Assembly (NCBI RefSeq): GCF_000961795.1
Contig: NZ_LADU01000090.1
Span: forward strand, 62,001-126,000
DNA from: Hyphomonas sp. BRH_c22
GTDB lineage: Bacteria; Pseudomonadota; Alphaproteobacteria; Caulobacterales; Hyphomonadaceae
DNA: 64,000 nucleotides
Reading direction: 5' to 3'
The position numbers were made by a program, and so were the translations under genes. The notes below the pieces were generated by a model that did no database searches, was not told the DNA's origin, and saw only the letters and a program-made list of their open reading frames with translations. Shown here piece by piece: positions 37,511-48,424 of the stretch (positions within the stretch are counted from its first letter, which is position 1; each line of letters opens with the position of its first letter).

Positions 37511-38425
37511 CTAGTCGTCGCGAAGGGCCCAAGTTCTCAATATATGATGCGCAATTGCCATCTTTGGCGGGCAGAAAAGTTCAGCATGTTGTCCGGAAAT
37601 TATTTCGCGTGCTTCGGCGCGCGTGATCCATCTTGCCTCATCGATCTCGTTTTTATCGAGCGTAATCTCGAAATTTTCGGCCTCCAGAATCAGGCCGACC
37701 ATGAGCGAAGAAGGGAAGGGCCAGGGTTGGCATGCGATATATTCCGCGCTCGCCGGATCACACTTGATGCCCGCCTCCTCGAACAGTTCGCGTGCCGCCG
37801 CCTGTTCGATGGTTTCGCCGGGTTCGCAAAACCCTGCCAGGCACGACATGAAACCGGCCGGCCACATGGCCTGTCGTCCGATCAGGCATTTGCCATCCTT
37901 CACGGCCAGCATGATCGCGACCGGGTCCGTGCGCGGGAAATGTTCGGTGCCGCATTCCGGGCACTGGGTTTTCCACCCGGCATCCACCACGCCGACCCGT
38001 CCGCCGCACTTGGCGCAATGGCCATGGCTTGCATGCCACAGGAACACGCTGCGCGCGGTCGAAACAAGATTGGCCTCCATGTCGGCCATGGCGCCGGCGG
38101 CCATGCGGAATTCACTGAACGTGCCGGCCCCCGCAATCAGCGACTCTTCGACGTCGAACGCGTCAGGAAGGTTCAGAGCAAACACCGGCGCGCCCTGCTT
38201 GTCTTCACCCATGAACACAGTCGGGGAGGCCGGCGACAGTTTGCGCGCTTCCGGCCCCATCCAGAACAGGCCGCGCTTTTCGACGAAGGGGTCACCCTTG
38301 CGCATCAGGAAGAACAAGGCATCGTCCTGCTGCATGGCAGTCTGAAGCCAGGCTTCGTCTGTCCGGCGATGCGCGGCGCGGTCGAGAGGCTTTGCCGCGA
38401 GCGGCATATCGTTTGAATTTGTCAT
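37511..38425 (-). CDS. nudC: NADH pyrophosphatase (Nudix hydrolase, NudC-like)
   Basis: A 304-residue protein. An N-terminal region is followed by a zinc ribbon (CAKCGG and CPECG, two CxxC pairs) and a Nudix box GFCEPGETIEQAAARELFEE (G-x5-E-x7-RE-x2-EE-x-G). After it comes CQPWPFPSSLM, the SQPWPFPxS motif specific to NudC. It splits NADH, and in E. coli also removes NAD caps from RNA. ATG 38425 fixes the start; the longer antisense frame into typA is not coding. Confidence 0.94.
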   Translation of the reverse strand: MTNSNDMPLAAKPLDRAAHRRTDEAWLQTAMQQDDALFFLMRKGDPFVEKRGLFWMGPEARKLSPASPTVFMGEDKQGAPVFALNLPDAFDVEESLIAGAGTFSEFRMAAGAMADMEANLVSTARSVFLWHASHGHCAKCGGRVGVVDAGWKTQCPECGTEHFPRTDPVAIMLAVKDGKCLIGRQAMWPAGFMSCLAGFCEPGETIEQAAARELFEEAGIKCDPASAEYIACQPWPFPSSLMVGLILEAENFEITLDKNEIDEARWITRAEAREIISGQHAELFCPPKMAIAHHILRTWALRDD

Positions 38426-38572
38426 GGATCGGGACACTACCGGGTTTGTGATGGATGGGAATTGCTTAGCCGCCACAAGCGATCCTGCCCATCCCCCATA
38501 GTCAAAACCCGCATATTCGGCTAGGGCGCGCACCAGACACCCGATTCCTCCTCCCGAAAGCCTATCATACCT

Positions 38573-40405
<1,833 letters not shown>

Positions 40406-40433
40406 GGTCCCGGCGCGGTCGTAAGCGCAGCGT

Positions 40434-41258
40434 CTAGGCGGCCAGTGTTGGCAGCCAGAACATATGGGCAGCGAAATAGCTGCTCACCAGAACTGCTCCA
40501 GCCGCCGCGATCGCCATCGCGGCGGCTACTAGTTTGATGGCGCCTGACCGGCGTCTCTGGGCGAGCAGGTAGAATTCCAGTCCGGCCAGCGCAAAAATCC
40601 ATGTGCTGGCGACCGCAATGTCTGCAGGGCCTGACAGATTGTGCGATCCTGGCATCTCTCCTGCCGTGATGAAGAAATAGAATCCGTAGCCGAGACGGAA
40701 AAACCACACGCCGCTAACCGCGATAAACATGCGCAATGCCCAGCGCCGGTGGTCGTCGAAGCGACGTTTTAGGGCGGCCCTCAGGGCGAGACATCCGAAC
40801 GCGATGATTAACACACCATCCGCCGTGTTCACGAACAGCAGGGCAGGCGATCCGAAATGAGGGCGAAGGTAGGTGAGCATGAGGGCGCCTGAACTTGTGA
40901 GCAGTGCGACGGTCAGATAAAAGCGCCCATTCCAGCGGTGGAAGGTTCGGAACCGGTTGCGCACCTGCGGGATGAATTGCATCGGCCCGCTCGCGGTAAT
41001 CCAGAAGGCCAGCAGCACATGCGACAGGAACAGGGCGTTGCCCAGCAAGTCGCCATTGATGAAGCCGTGGATAACTCGGCTGTCCATTCGCGCGAAGTCG
41101 CCCTGGAACGTGGAGACGTAATAGAAGGCCGCGATATACAGTACGAAGGCCAATTGGCCGATCGCGGCCGTCACGAACCACACGGCGCCCGCAAAGGACA
41201 ATGCCTTGCGTGGATCAATCAGGGGACGCGAACGCGTAGTGGCGGCGCTATCGGTCAT
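40434..41258 (-). CDS. DUF2306 family membrane protein
   Basis: A 274-residue protein with about seven TM helices. It includes HVLLAFWITASGPMQFIPQVRNRFRTFHRWNGRFY and a later RRFDDHRRWALRMF, the DUF2306 pattern with conserved histidines that may bind heme. ATG 41258 is chosen; the upstream extension to 41375 has no family similarity. It is divergent from the AraC regulator, whose start lies 117 nt away, so it may be its target. Confidence 0.8.
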   Translation of the reverse strand: MTDSAATTRSRPLIDPRKALSFAGAVWFVTAAIGQLAFVLYIAAFYYVSTFQGDFARMDSRVIHGFINGDLLGNALFLSHVLLAFWITASGPMQFIPQVRNRFRTFHRWNGRFYLTVALLTSSGALMLTYLRPHFGSPALLFVNTADGVLIIAFGCLALRAALKRRFDDHRRWALRMFIAVSGVWFFRLGYGFYFFITAGEMPGSHNLSGPADIAVASTWIFALAGLEFYLLAQRRRSGAIKLVAAAMAIAAAGAVLVSSYFAAHMFWLPTLAA

Positions 41259-41374
41259 TTCGTTTTCACTCCGGCTGTTATAGGTCTTGCGACAACTTAC
41301 CGGACGGGCGACCCTGCCCCCATGACACTTGGCGACATTATCATGACGCACAGTAACAATCAGGCGGCTCTCCA

Positions 41375-42391
41375 ATGACGGCCAGGGCCACGGTGTCTGC
41401 TGGCTATGCCTCGGGCCTTCTTGATCTTGCCGTCTCGCACGGTGCGCCGCGCGAGACCCTGCTGGCGCGTGCCGGCATCACCGGTGCAGACCTCACCGAT
41501 CCGGATGCACGCATTGCGCTGACCGCCTTCAAGACCCTGATGCGCGCCGGAAAGGAATTGTCCGGCGAACCCACGCTGGGGCTCCTGTTCGGATCGACCA
41601 TACGGTTCGACGACCTGTCGATCGTGGGGCTGATCAGTCACGCGGCGTCCGACATGCCGGACGCGTTCCGCCAGATGAACCGCTACGGACGCCTTGTCAT
41701 CGATACGACGGCACCCTCGGATGGCGACCGGTTCGTGATCTCGCGGGAAGGCCGCCGCGCATTCATCATCGACACGCGCAGGAATCCGAACGAATTTCCG
41801 GAACTCACCGAGTCGACGCTTGCCCGCTTCATCTGCGGCACCCAGTACTATTTTCCTAACACGCCGCTCTATTGCTCTGCAGAAGTCACCCATGCCGCTC
41901 CGGGCCATGCCAAACACTATGAGCGCATTCTCGGCGTGCCAGTCACCTTTGGCGCCAGTCGGAATGCCATGGAGATCACGGAGGCCTTCTTCACGCGGCG
42001 CCTGTCAAAGACGCCGCGTTACGTCTTCGGTTCGCTTAGCGTGCGGGCCGATGAATTGATGAAATCGCTCGATGCGGCGCAGGGCGTCGCCGCGCGCGTC
42101 GAGGCGATCATCCTGCCTGTCCTTCACACCGGTGACGTGACGATGGACAGCGTCGCCGCGCGCATTGGCATCAGCCGCCAGACCCTCTACCGCCAGCTCA
42201 AGGTCGAAGGCACCAGTTTCGACGCACTGCTCGATTCCCTGCGTCAAAGAATGGCGCTGCATTACCTCTCCGGCGAGAAAGTCTCCGTCAACGAGACTGC
42301 CTATCTCGTCGGCTTCTCGGATCCCTCGTCATTCTCCCGCGCCTTCCATCGCTGGACGGGCACGCGTCCGGGGCAGGTCGCAAAGGCCTGA
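41375..42391 (+). CDS. AraC family transcriptional regulator
   Basis: A 338-residue regulator. The N-terminal two-thirds is the Arabinose_bd-type sensor domain of the OruR/ArgR-like group (GRLVIDTT, PCSAEVTHAAP-like YCSAEVTHAAPGH). The C-terminal double HTH is MDSVAARIGISRQTLYRQLK and VNETAYLVGFSDPSSFSRAFHRWTG. It may control the divergent DUF2306 gene or the cupin that follows. Confidence 0.88.
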   Translation: MTARATVSAGYASGLLDLAVSHGAPRETLLARAGITGADLTDPDARIALTAFKTLMRAGKELSGEPTLGLLFGSTIRFDDLSIVGLISHAASDMPDAFRQMNRYGRLVIDTTAPSDGDRFVISREGRRAFIIDTRRNPNEFPELTESTLARFICGTQYYFPNTPLYCSAEVTHAAPGHAKHYERILGVPVTFGASRNAMEITEAFFTRRLSKTPRYVFGSLSVRADELMKSLDAAQGVAARVEAIILPVLHTGDVTMDSVAARIGISRQTLYRQLKVEGTSFDALLDSLRQRMALHYLSGEKVSVNETAYLVGFSDPSSFSRAFHRWTGTRPGQVAKA

Positions 42392-42475
42392 CGTCCTGGT
42401 GACGTCTTGCATGGCTTTCTGGAAAAGTTGATTGTGCGGTCGGCAATGCTAGGCTGTCCCCATCAGGAGGCCCGC

Positions 42476-42877
42476 ATGACAACGTCCAAACAGCTCAGCC
42501 AGTACCCGATCCATCTCGGCCATGGCGCCACGGCGCACATCCTGCCGGCAATGACGGGCGGAATGGAATGGTATGAGCGCTATGGCGAGCTGCATCCGCA
42601 TGACGGCATCGAGGGCCGTCTCGTGTCGATGCACACGTTCACCGAAGACTGGGCGGGCTGGGAAGTCCACCCGCAAGGTGCCGAGATCGTGCTCTGCACG
42701 GCTGGCAGCATGACCCTGTACCAGGAATACCCGGACGGGCGCACGCAATCCGTCACCCTGTCGCCCGGCGAGTATGCCATCAACCCGCCCGGCGTCTGGC
42801 ACATCGCCGACGTGCCGGAGAGCGCGACCGCCGTCTTCATCACGGCCGGGGAGGGCACGGAGCACCGCCCCCGCTAG
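42476..42877 (+). CDS. Cupin domain protein
   Basis: A 133-residue single-domain cupin. Motif 1 (HPQGAEIVLCTAGSMTLYQ) and motif 2 (LSPGEYAINPPGVWHIAD) give a probable metal site, with His in HPQGAE and in VWH. AGGAGG precedes the ATG at 42476. It follows the AraC gene by 84 nt. Function unknown; cupins of this size are often sensors, isomerases or small dioxygenases. Confidence 0.82.
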   Translation: MTTSKQLSQYPIHLGHGATAHILPAMTGGMEWYERYGELHPHDGIEGRLVSMHTFTEDWAGWEVHPQGAEIVLCTAGSMTLYQEYPDGRTQSVTLSPGEYAINPPGVWHIADVPESATAVFITAGEGTEHRPR

Positions 42878-42931
42878 GCGCTGGCCCCTGTGATTGCGGC
42901 TTTACAGCGTTGCGGCCGCCTGCGCACGGCA

Positions 42932-43525
42932 TCAGCCCCTGTCGAACAGGCCCTCGATCATCTGATCCAGCATGATTTCCACGGCAGGCCGCTGCGTTTC
43001 ATCCTCGATAATGCTGAAGGCGCCTTCATGCAGCGCGCTGAGAAACATGCGGGAAAAGGCGCTGCCGGGCAGGCGGGCGAGGCTGCCTTCTGCCTGTGCC
43101 TCTTTCAGCGTGGCCTCGATAAGGGCGATCCCGTGTTCCCCTTCGATCCGCCGCCAGACTGCCCAGCCGAGCACGGCCGGTCCATCGATCAGCACGATCT
43201 GACGTGACACAGAGTCATTCAGTGCGTCGAGCAGCGCCCGCGCGCCTTGCCGCATGCGCTCGCGTGCGTTCGGCGCGGCGCCCACTTCTGCGGCGACGCG
43301 CGCCACGAGCCGCATTTCCTCTTCCTCGAACACGGCTTCGAACAGCGCTGCTTTTGACGGGAAGTGATGCAGAAGGCCACTTTTCGACATGCCTGCTGCC
43401 GCGGAAATGTCGTTCACCGCCGTTGAAATGAAGCCGTTTCTTCCGAACAGCTCCCGTCCCGCCTTCAGCAGGCTGGCGCGGGCGCTGTCGCTCCGGGCTT
43501 TTTGCGTGGTTTTTTCAGGCGCCAT
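42932..43525 (-). CDS. TetR family transcriptional regulator
   Basis: A 197-residue TetR regulator. The N-terminal HTH is STAVNDISAAAGMSKSGLLHHFPSKAALFEAVF. ATG 43525 is used; the GTG at 43549 overlaps the operator region. Two palindromes lie just upstream in the gap to the divergent alpha/beta hydrolase, giving autorepression and control of that hydrolase as the likely logic. Confidence 0.88.
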   Translation of the reverse strand: MAPEKTTQKARSDSARASLLKAGRELFGRNGFISTAVNDISAAAGMSKSGLLHHFPSKAALFEAVFEEEEMRLVARVAAEVGAAPNARERMRQGARALLDALNDSVSRQIVLIDGPAVLGWAVWRRIEGEHGIALIEATLKEAQAEGSLARLPGSAFSRMFLSALHEGAFSIIEDETQRPAVEIMLDQMIEGLFDRG

Positions 43526-43540
43526 GAAACCTCTTGTGTA

Positions 43541-43579
43541 ACAGACCAATGGTCTGTAAGTTACAGACTATTGGTCGGT
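43541..43579. promoter_or_regulatory. Tandem TetR-type operators
   Basis: ACAGACCA-A-TGGTCTGT (43541-43557) is a perfect 17-bp dyad. ACAGACTA-T-TGGTCGGT (43563-43579) is an imperfect copy (6 of 8 per half). They are spaced 22 bp centre to centre, two helical turns, so dimers can bind the same face. They lie between the divergent TetR and hydrolase genes. Confidence 0.8.
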
Positions 43580-43635
43580 AAGATCAACATTCCCGCTGCA
43601 GAAGTGTTCCGGGCGGGGCAATGGGAGAATCGCAA

Positions 43636-44520
43636 ATGCATGTTGCCACATTTCTGGACCACCGCAGATATGTCGAAACGCCCTCAGGCCGGATTGCCTA
43701 TGTGGAGATGGGGGAGGGGCCGGTCGTCCTGTTCGTTCACGGCGTTTTCCTCAACGGGCTGCTCTGGCGCCCTGTCATGGAGCGGCTGGCAGGGGAGTAT
43801 CGCTGCATTGCGCTGGATATCCTCTGCCACGGCGCAACCGAAACCTCTGCGGATCAGGATGTCTCCTTCGCCGCCAATGCCCGCATGCTGGAAGAATTCT
43901 GCGCCGCACTGGGCATCGGGTCCTGTCACCTCGTCGCCAATGACAGCGGCGGCGGCATCGCGCAGATTTTCGCGGCCAATCACCCGGAGCGCATCGACAG
44001 CCTGGTTCTGACCAATTGCGATGTGCATGACATGTGGCCGCCGGAGCCCATCAAGCCGATGAAACAGATGATTGCGCAGCAGGGCTTTGCCCCGGTCGCA
44101 GGCGAACTCGGCAAGGATCCCGCCACCGCCCGGGAGGCATTCGCCGTCGGCTTCGAGGATCCCGGCATTCTGGGTGAGGAAGAACTGGCCGCCTATCTCG
44201 GCCCCCTTTCGGCCTCTCCGGAAAGGGCAGAGCTCATGACCCGCTTCTTCGCCTCCATGAACCCTGCCGATACGATGTCCGTGGAAAGCAGGCTGCGCCA
44301 GCTCCGCGCGCCCACCCTGATCGTCTGGGGAACCGCGGATGTATTCTTCGGGATCGAATGCGCAAGGTGGCTGGAAGACACCATTCCCGGCGCGCGTCCC
44401 GTTGTTCAAGTGCCCGGGGCCAAGCTGTTCTTTCCGCGCGAGCGGCCGGATGAACTTGTTCCCCTCCTGCACCGTCACTGGAAAGACGCTGGCACCCGGC
44501 CGTCCGCAGCCTCAGCCTGA
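43636..44520 (+). CDS. Alpha/beta hydrolase of the haloalkane-dehalogenase-like group
   Basis: A 294-residue hydrolase. The oxyanion loop is HGVFLNG and the nucleophile elbow VANDSGGGIAQ carries Asp instead of Ser, as in haloalkane or haloacetate dehalogenases. At the usual catalytic His position the sequence reads GAKLFFPRERPDEL, so the histidine seems replaced by Leu or Lys. GGGAG lies 8 nt before the ATG at 43636, which is preferred to the ATG at 43621. It is controlled by the divergent TetR, and a strong terminator follows. Confidence 0.85.
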   Translation: MHVATFLDHRRYVETPSGRIAYVEMGEGPVVLFVHGVFLNGLLWRPVMERLAGEYRCIALDILCHGATETSADQDVSFAANARMLEEFCAALGIGSCHLVANDSGGGIAQIFAANHPERIDSLVLTNCDVHDMWPPEPIKPMKQMIAQQGFAPVAGELGKDPATAREAFAVGFEDPGILGEEELAAYLGPLSASPERAELMTRFFASMNPADTMSVESRLRQLRAPTLIVWGTADVFFGIECARWLEDTIPGARPVVQVPGAKLFFPRERPDELVPLLHRHWKDAGTRPSAASA

Positions 44521-44550
44521 GCTTCCCCGCCATTCCCCCCCGGCGGGCCA

Positions 44551-44590
44551 GCGCTCCCGTTTCGCCACGTGGCGGCGGGAGCGCCTTTTT
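44551..44590 (+). terminator. Rho-independent terminator after the hydrolase
   Basis: GCGCTCCCG pairs with CGGGAGCGC, with an inner CGCC-ACGT-GGCG stem, followed by five T (44586-44590). Confidence 0.85.
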
Positions 44591-44684
44591 CCAAAGGGCG
44601 TTGTGCGTCTCCTGTCTTTCAGCAATCGAAGCACACGCGCAGCAGCAGTGAACGCAAGACCTGTGTCGGGCGTGATCGACTGCT

Positions 44685-45080
44685 TCACGGATAGCTAGCC
44701 TGACTTGCCTGCGCCAGAAGGCGCGTCCAGGCCGCATCGGTCTGCGCCGTCCAGTCATCTGCGAGTGACGCTTTCACGCTGTCGCGGATCGCCAGGAAAA
44801 AGATGTCGAACAGATTGTCCGGCACGCCATAGCTTTTATGGTTCACGCGTTCCGCACCGAGTACGACCTCGGCCATGCGGCCGCCTTCGGCCACATCGAT
44901 CAGGCAATCGAACGCCTGTTGCAGCATCGACCCGCGCACCCCGCCATCGGTATCCATCAGGAACAGGGCCTCCAGCTCCGGATGCGCCGCGAACAGGCGC
45001 GCATAGATCCCCGGCGCCGGGTCACCCTCGCGCGTGGCGAAAGTGTCCAGGCTGTCGAGGATCACGTTGCACTCGTTCAT
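44685..45080 (-). CDS. Bacterial globin
   Basis: A 131-residue single-domain globin. It shows the E/F-helix layout with IYARLFAAHPELEALF near the N-terminus, and the probable proximal heme ligand His81 in RVNHKSYGVPDNLFDIFF, as in flavohaemoglobin-type globins. It is followed by IRDSVKASLADDW. It should bind O2, NO or a small ligand in the cytoplasm. No reductase domain is attached. It lies 6 nt downstream of the S9 peptidase on the same strand, so the two may be cotranscribed. Confidence 0.82.
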   Translation of the reverse strand: MNECNVILDSLDTFATREGDPAPGIYARLFAAHPELEALFLMDTDGGVRGSMLQQAFDCLIDVAEGGRMAEVVLGAERVNHKSYGVPDNLFDIFFLAIRDSVKASLADDWTAQTDAAWTRLLAQASQASYP

Positions 45081-45086
45081 GGCGGA

Positions 45087-47171
45087 CTACTCCCCGGCGT
45101 CGTCTTTTTCCTCGTTCTTCTTCGCCGGATCATATTTGGCGAACCAGCCCATGATATTGTCCGTCTTGGCAATCAGGCGGCTCGGGCGCGAGGCGATATA
45201 GTGCGGCGAGCCCGGTATGCGGATATAGGCCGTATCGACACCATTCATCTTCAGCGCGGTGTAGAACTGCTCGGCTTCCCAGGGCGGCGTGCGCCAGTCT
45301 TCCTCACCCACCATCACCAGTGTGGGTGTCACGACCTTGTCCATGTAGCGGATCGGAGAATGCTTGAGAAAGGCTTCCGGGTCCGACCAGGGCTCGGCAC
45401 GTATCCAGTGGCGCCGCACCACCTGCGCAATATCGCCGGCCAGCGCCATGGTCATCCAGTTGATCACCGGCTTCACCGAAGCGGCGGCCGCGAACCTGTC
45501 GGTCTGGGTCACGATCCAGGCGGTCAGGATGCCGCCGCCTGATCCGCCGGTGACGAACAGGCGCTCGGAGTCGACATATTTGCGCGCCACCATCTCGTCG
45601 ACCACGCTCATCAGGTCGTCATAATCATTGCCCGGATAGGCAAGGTCGATCTCCAGCGCGAAGTCTTCGCCATAGCCGGTCGATCCGCGCGGGTTGGACC
45701 AGACAGTGACATAGCCTTCCGCCGCATAGCGCTGAATCTCGCTCCCGAAGTAAGGCCCGTACATGGCATAGGGGCCACCATGGATTTCCAGGATCATCGG
45801 GAAGCTGCCATCGGCCTTGAAGTCCGGCGGGAACGCGACCCAGGCCTCGATCTCCTTGCCGTCATGGCTGGAGGCAACCTTCACCTCTTCCACACGCGCC
45901 ATGTCGAGATAGGGCAGGACATCGGCGTTGAGCTGGGTCAGCACTTTGGCATTCTTGCCGTCCATGCCGACAGTGCCGATCTCGGCCGGCCGGTCGGTGA
46001 AGCCCGCCATGTAGGAGATGACCGGTTTGCGCCCGCCGCTGACACTGAAGCTGCCCTCTGCATAGGGACGGCCGATCGAGCCGCCGCCAATGCCGGTCAT
46101 CACTTGCGTGACCTTGCCGTTCAGGTCGATGCGGAACAGGCTCAGCACGCCATGGTCTTCTGACAGGACGAGCAGGCTCTTGCCGTCCGGCGCCCAATGC
46201 GTCTGGCCGATATCACCCGGAAAGTCGGCAGCCAGTGCGCGCCCATTCGTGCCATCGGCATTCATCAGGTAGAGACCGGCCTGCTGGTAGGACAGCGTCT
46301 TGTCGTCAAAGCCGCGATAGGCAATCGTCTTGCCGTCCGGCGAAACCACCGGGGACGTGTCCGGGCCGTCGCGCGTTGTCAGCGGCCTGATCGACAGGTC
46401 CGCCAGTTCCACCGCATAGATCTCGCTCTCGATAGGGTCCATGTCGCGGTCTTCGGCAGCGTTGCCCGACACCAGCAGCGTGTCATTGTCGAGCCATTCC
46501 GGACCCTGCATGTCGGCGACGCCGAACGTCACCTGCCGCGGCGTGCCGCCATCCACCGGCAGCACGAAAACCTGCGTCGCGCCGTCCTCAAGATAACCCT
46601 CGCCATCGAAACGGAAGGTCAGCGTGTCGATCACCTTGACGCCCTCGTTCCATTCCGCACCTTCCGGCGGCGTCGGCGCCTTGGCGAAGCTGGGTGCCTC
46701 GCCCTTCACGAACATGCTGAAGGCAACATTCTTGCCGTCAGGCGACCAGGTCGCCTCTGACGGAGCTTCGAGAAACTGTGCCAGCGGAAAACTGCGGCCG
46801 CTATCCAAGTAGAGGACCCGAATCTCCGGCTTGCCGTCCGTCTGCGTGGCAAAGACCATCCGGTTGCCATCGGGCGACCAGCGCGGCGAAGAGGCGCCCG
46901 ACCCGCCGGTTACCAATGGCCGGTTGCTGCCGTCGGCAAGATTCAGGATCCAGATCCGGCCTGTGTCCTTGTCGGTCATGCGGTCCATGGAATGGCGCAC
47001 ATAGGCGACCGTCTTGCCATCCGGCGAGACCTGCGGGTCTGTCGCATATTCCATGTCGAACACCCGGTCCGCCGTGAACCGTTTCGACGGGGCCTCATCC
47101 TCTTTCGCCGAAGCCGCGCCTGCTGCGAGCAGAGCGCAGGCGCCTGCCATCAAGATATGCCGGAATGTCAT
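45087..47171 (-). CDS. S9 family prolyl oligopeptidase, exported
   Basis: A 694-residue serine peptidase with a signal peptide (MTFRHILMAGACALLAAGAASA). A WD40-like beta-propeller (SPDGKTVAY repeats) is followed by the alpha/beta hydrolase catalytic domain. The nucleophile Ser is in VTGGSGGGILT, the Asp in MVGEEDWRTP and the His in GSPHYIASRP. It acts in the periplasm on short, often proline-containing peptides. GGGGGAAGCG precedes the ATG. It is typical of the S9C/acylaminoacyl-peptidase group. Confidence 0.93.
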   Translation of the reverse strand: MTFRHILMAGACALLAAGAASAKEDEAPSKRFTADRVFDMEYATDPQVSPDGKTVAYVRHSMDRMTDKDTGRIWILNLADGSNRPLVTGGSGASSPRWSPDGNRMVFATQTDGKPEIRVLYLDSGRSFPLAQFLEAPSEATWSPDGKNVAFSMFVKGEAPSFAKAPTPPEGAEWNEGVKVIDTLTFRFDGEGYLEDGATQVFVLPVDGGTPRQVTFGVADMQGPEWLDNDTLLVSGNAAEDRDMDPIESEIYAVELADLSIRPLTTRDGPDTSPVVSPDGKTIAYRGFDDKTLSYQQAGLYLMNADGTNGRALAADFPGDIGQTHWAPDGKSLLVLSEDHGVLSLFRIDLNGKVTQVMTGIGGGSIGRPYAEGSFSVSGGRKPVISYMAGFTDRPAEIGTVGMDGKNAKVLTQLNADVLPYLDMARVEEVKVASSHDGKEIEAWVAFPPDFKADGSFPMILEIHGGPYAMYGPYFGSEIQRYAAEGYVTVWSNPRGSTGYGEDFALEIDLAYPGNDYDDLMSVVDEMVARKYVDSERLFVTGGSGGGILTAWIVTQTDRFAAAASVKPVINWMTMALAGDIAQVVRRHWIRAEPWSDPEAFLKHSPIRYMDKVVTPTLVMVGEEDWRTPPWEAEQFYTALKMNGVDTAYIRIPGSPHYIASRPSRLIAKTDNIMGWFAKYDPAKKNEEKDDAGE

Positions 47172-47293
47172 CGCTTCCCCCTTCTGGTTTTTCGCGTGCG
47201 GCAGGCCTACCAGCAGGGCTAGCCACGGACAACTGAAATACGGGCATGCCTTGCCCGCTTTGAGGCCGTCAGGGTGCATGCTAGGCTGCCTTC

Positions 47294-48283
47294 ATGGATA
47301 GCAAGCCTGACCTGCCCGCATCCGTGCCCGCCGGGGCGCATGCGGATCATGTGCGTGAGATTGCCCTGTCGCGCAGCGCAGCCGCCCGCTCGGCCATTGC
47401 CGCCTCCTGGGCCCGATCGCTCACCACCCACGGCCTCATGCCGGATGCCCCGCATAAGCATGTACGTATCGACGAGGCCGCCCTCGCCGAACGCCGGGAA
47501 ATTCTCGGTCGCATGCTGGCCATTTCCAATCCCGTCATGGACCGCCTGCATGCCAGCCTCGGGCTTGCCGGGTGCAGCATCCTCCTGTGCGACACAGGCG
47601 GCATCGTGCTCGACCAGCGCACGCCGGGCGCAGATGAGGGCACGTTCCGCTCCGCCGGTCTCTGGCAGGGTGCCGACTGGTCGGAGGCGACGCAGGGCAC
47701 CAATGGCATCGGCACCTGTATCGCCGAGGAGCGTGTCGTCACGATCTATCGCGACCAGCATTTCCACGACAGCAACACCGTCATGACCTGCATGGGCGCG
47801 CCGCTCTTCGACGAGCATGGCGAGCTTGCGGCCGTGCTCGATGTCTCCTCCTGCCGGTCAGACCTCACCCAGCCCTTCGCCACGCTGATCGCCCAGACCG
47901 TGGCCGATGCCGCGCGCCAGATCGAGGCCGATCATTTCCAGAGCGCCTTTGCCGGCCGGCGCATCGTTCGGGGGCAGGGCGACGGCCAGCGCGGGGCTGT
48001 CCTTTTTGCGGTCGATGCGGATGATCTCGTCATTGGTGCCACGCGCGCGGCCCGCCAGGCCTACAATCTGGGGAATGGCGCGTTCGCAACGCCGCGTCCC
48101 GCAGGCGACGTGTTCGGCGATTCCGAGCAGCGCGGCATCGGCCTCGACGGTGCCGAACGGCGCGAGCTGAAGCGCGCCATTGCCCGGGCCGAAGGCAACA
48201 TGGCTGCCGCCGCGCGCGCTCTCGGCATCAGCCGGGCCACCCTCTATCGCCGCATGGACCGCCTCGGCATCAGCACGGACTGA
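47294..48283 (+). CDS. AcoR-like GAF/Fis regulator lacking the AAA+ domain
   Basis: A 329-residue regulator. An N-terminal AcoR-type sensor with a GAF domain (GTNGIGTCIAEERVVTIYRDQHF) is joined directly to a C-terminal Fis HTH (RAIARAEGNMAAAARALGISRATLYRRM). The sigma54-activating AAA+ domain (GAFTGA) of AcoR is absent, so it should act on sigma70 promoters. It is 141 nt upstream of and co-directional with an aldehyde dehydrogenase, and a perfect palindrome lies between them. It is a likely alcohol/aldehyde-responsive activator. Confidence 0.87.
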   Translation: MDSKPDLPASVPAGAHADHVREIALSRSAAARSAIAASWARSLTTHGLMPDAPHKHVRIDEAALAERREILGRMLAISNPVMDRLHASLGLAGCSILLCDTGGIVLDQRTPGADEGTFRSAGLWQGADWSEATQGTNGIGTCIAEERVVTIYRDQHFHDSNTVMTCMGAPLFDEHGELAAVLDVSSCRSDLTQPFATLIAQTVADAARQIEADHFQSAFAGRRIVRGQGDGQRGAVLFAVDADDLVIGATRAARQAYNLGNGAFATPRPAGDVFGDSEQRGIGLDGAERRELKRAIARAEGNMAAAARALGISRATLYRRMDRLGISTD

Positions 48284-48300
48284 CGTTTCTCCGGAAACCT

Positions 48301-48316
48301 GTCTCAGTTCTGAGAC
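48301..48316. promoter_or_regulatory. Palindromic site upstream of the aldehyde dehydrogenase
   Basis: GTCTCAG-TT-CTGAGAC is a perfect 16-bp dyad, 18 nt after the regulator stop and about 110 nt before the aldehyde dehydrogenase ATG. The position suits an activator site for the AcoR-like protein. A weaker dyad GTCCC-n4-GGGAC occurs near 48354-48368. Confidence 0.6.
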
Positions 48317-48424
48317 ACTTGCCGCGTTTGTGAGGTTTCCCCCTCCTGACACGTCCCCCGTTCGGGACAATGCTCTCCTCCAGTCTTCGCATCACGACGA
48401 AGAAACCAATGGAGGATACATCAC

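Noticed and set aside
43204..43431. Arg-rich plus-strand frame within the TetR gene
   Set aside because: Shadow composition; the TetR HTH on the minus strand is unambiguous.
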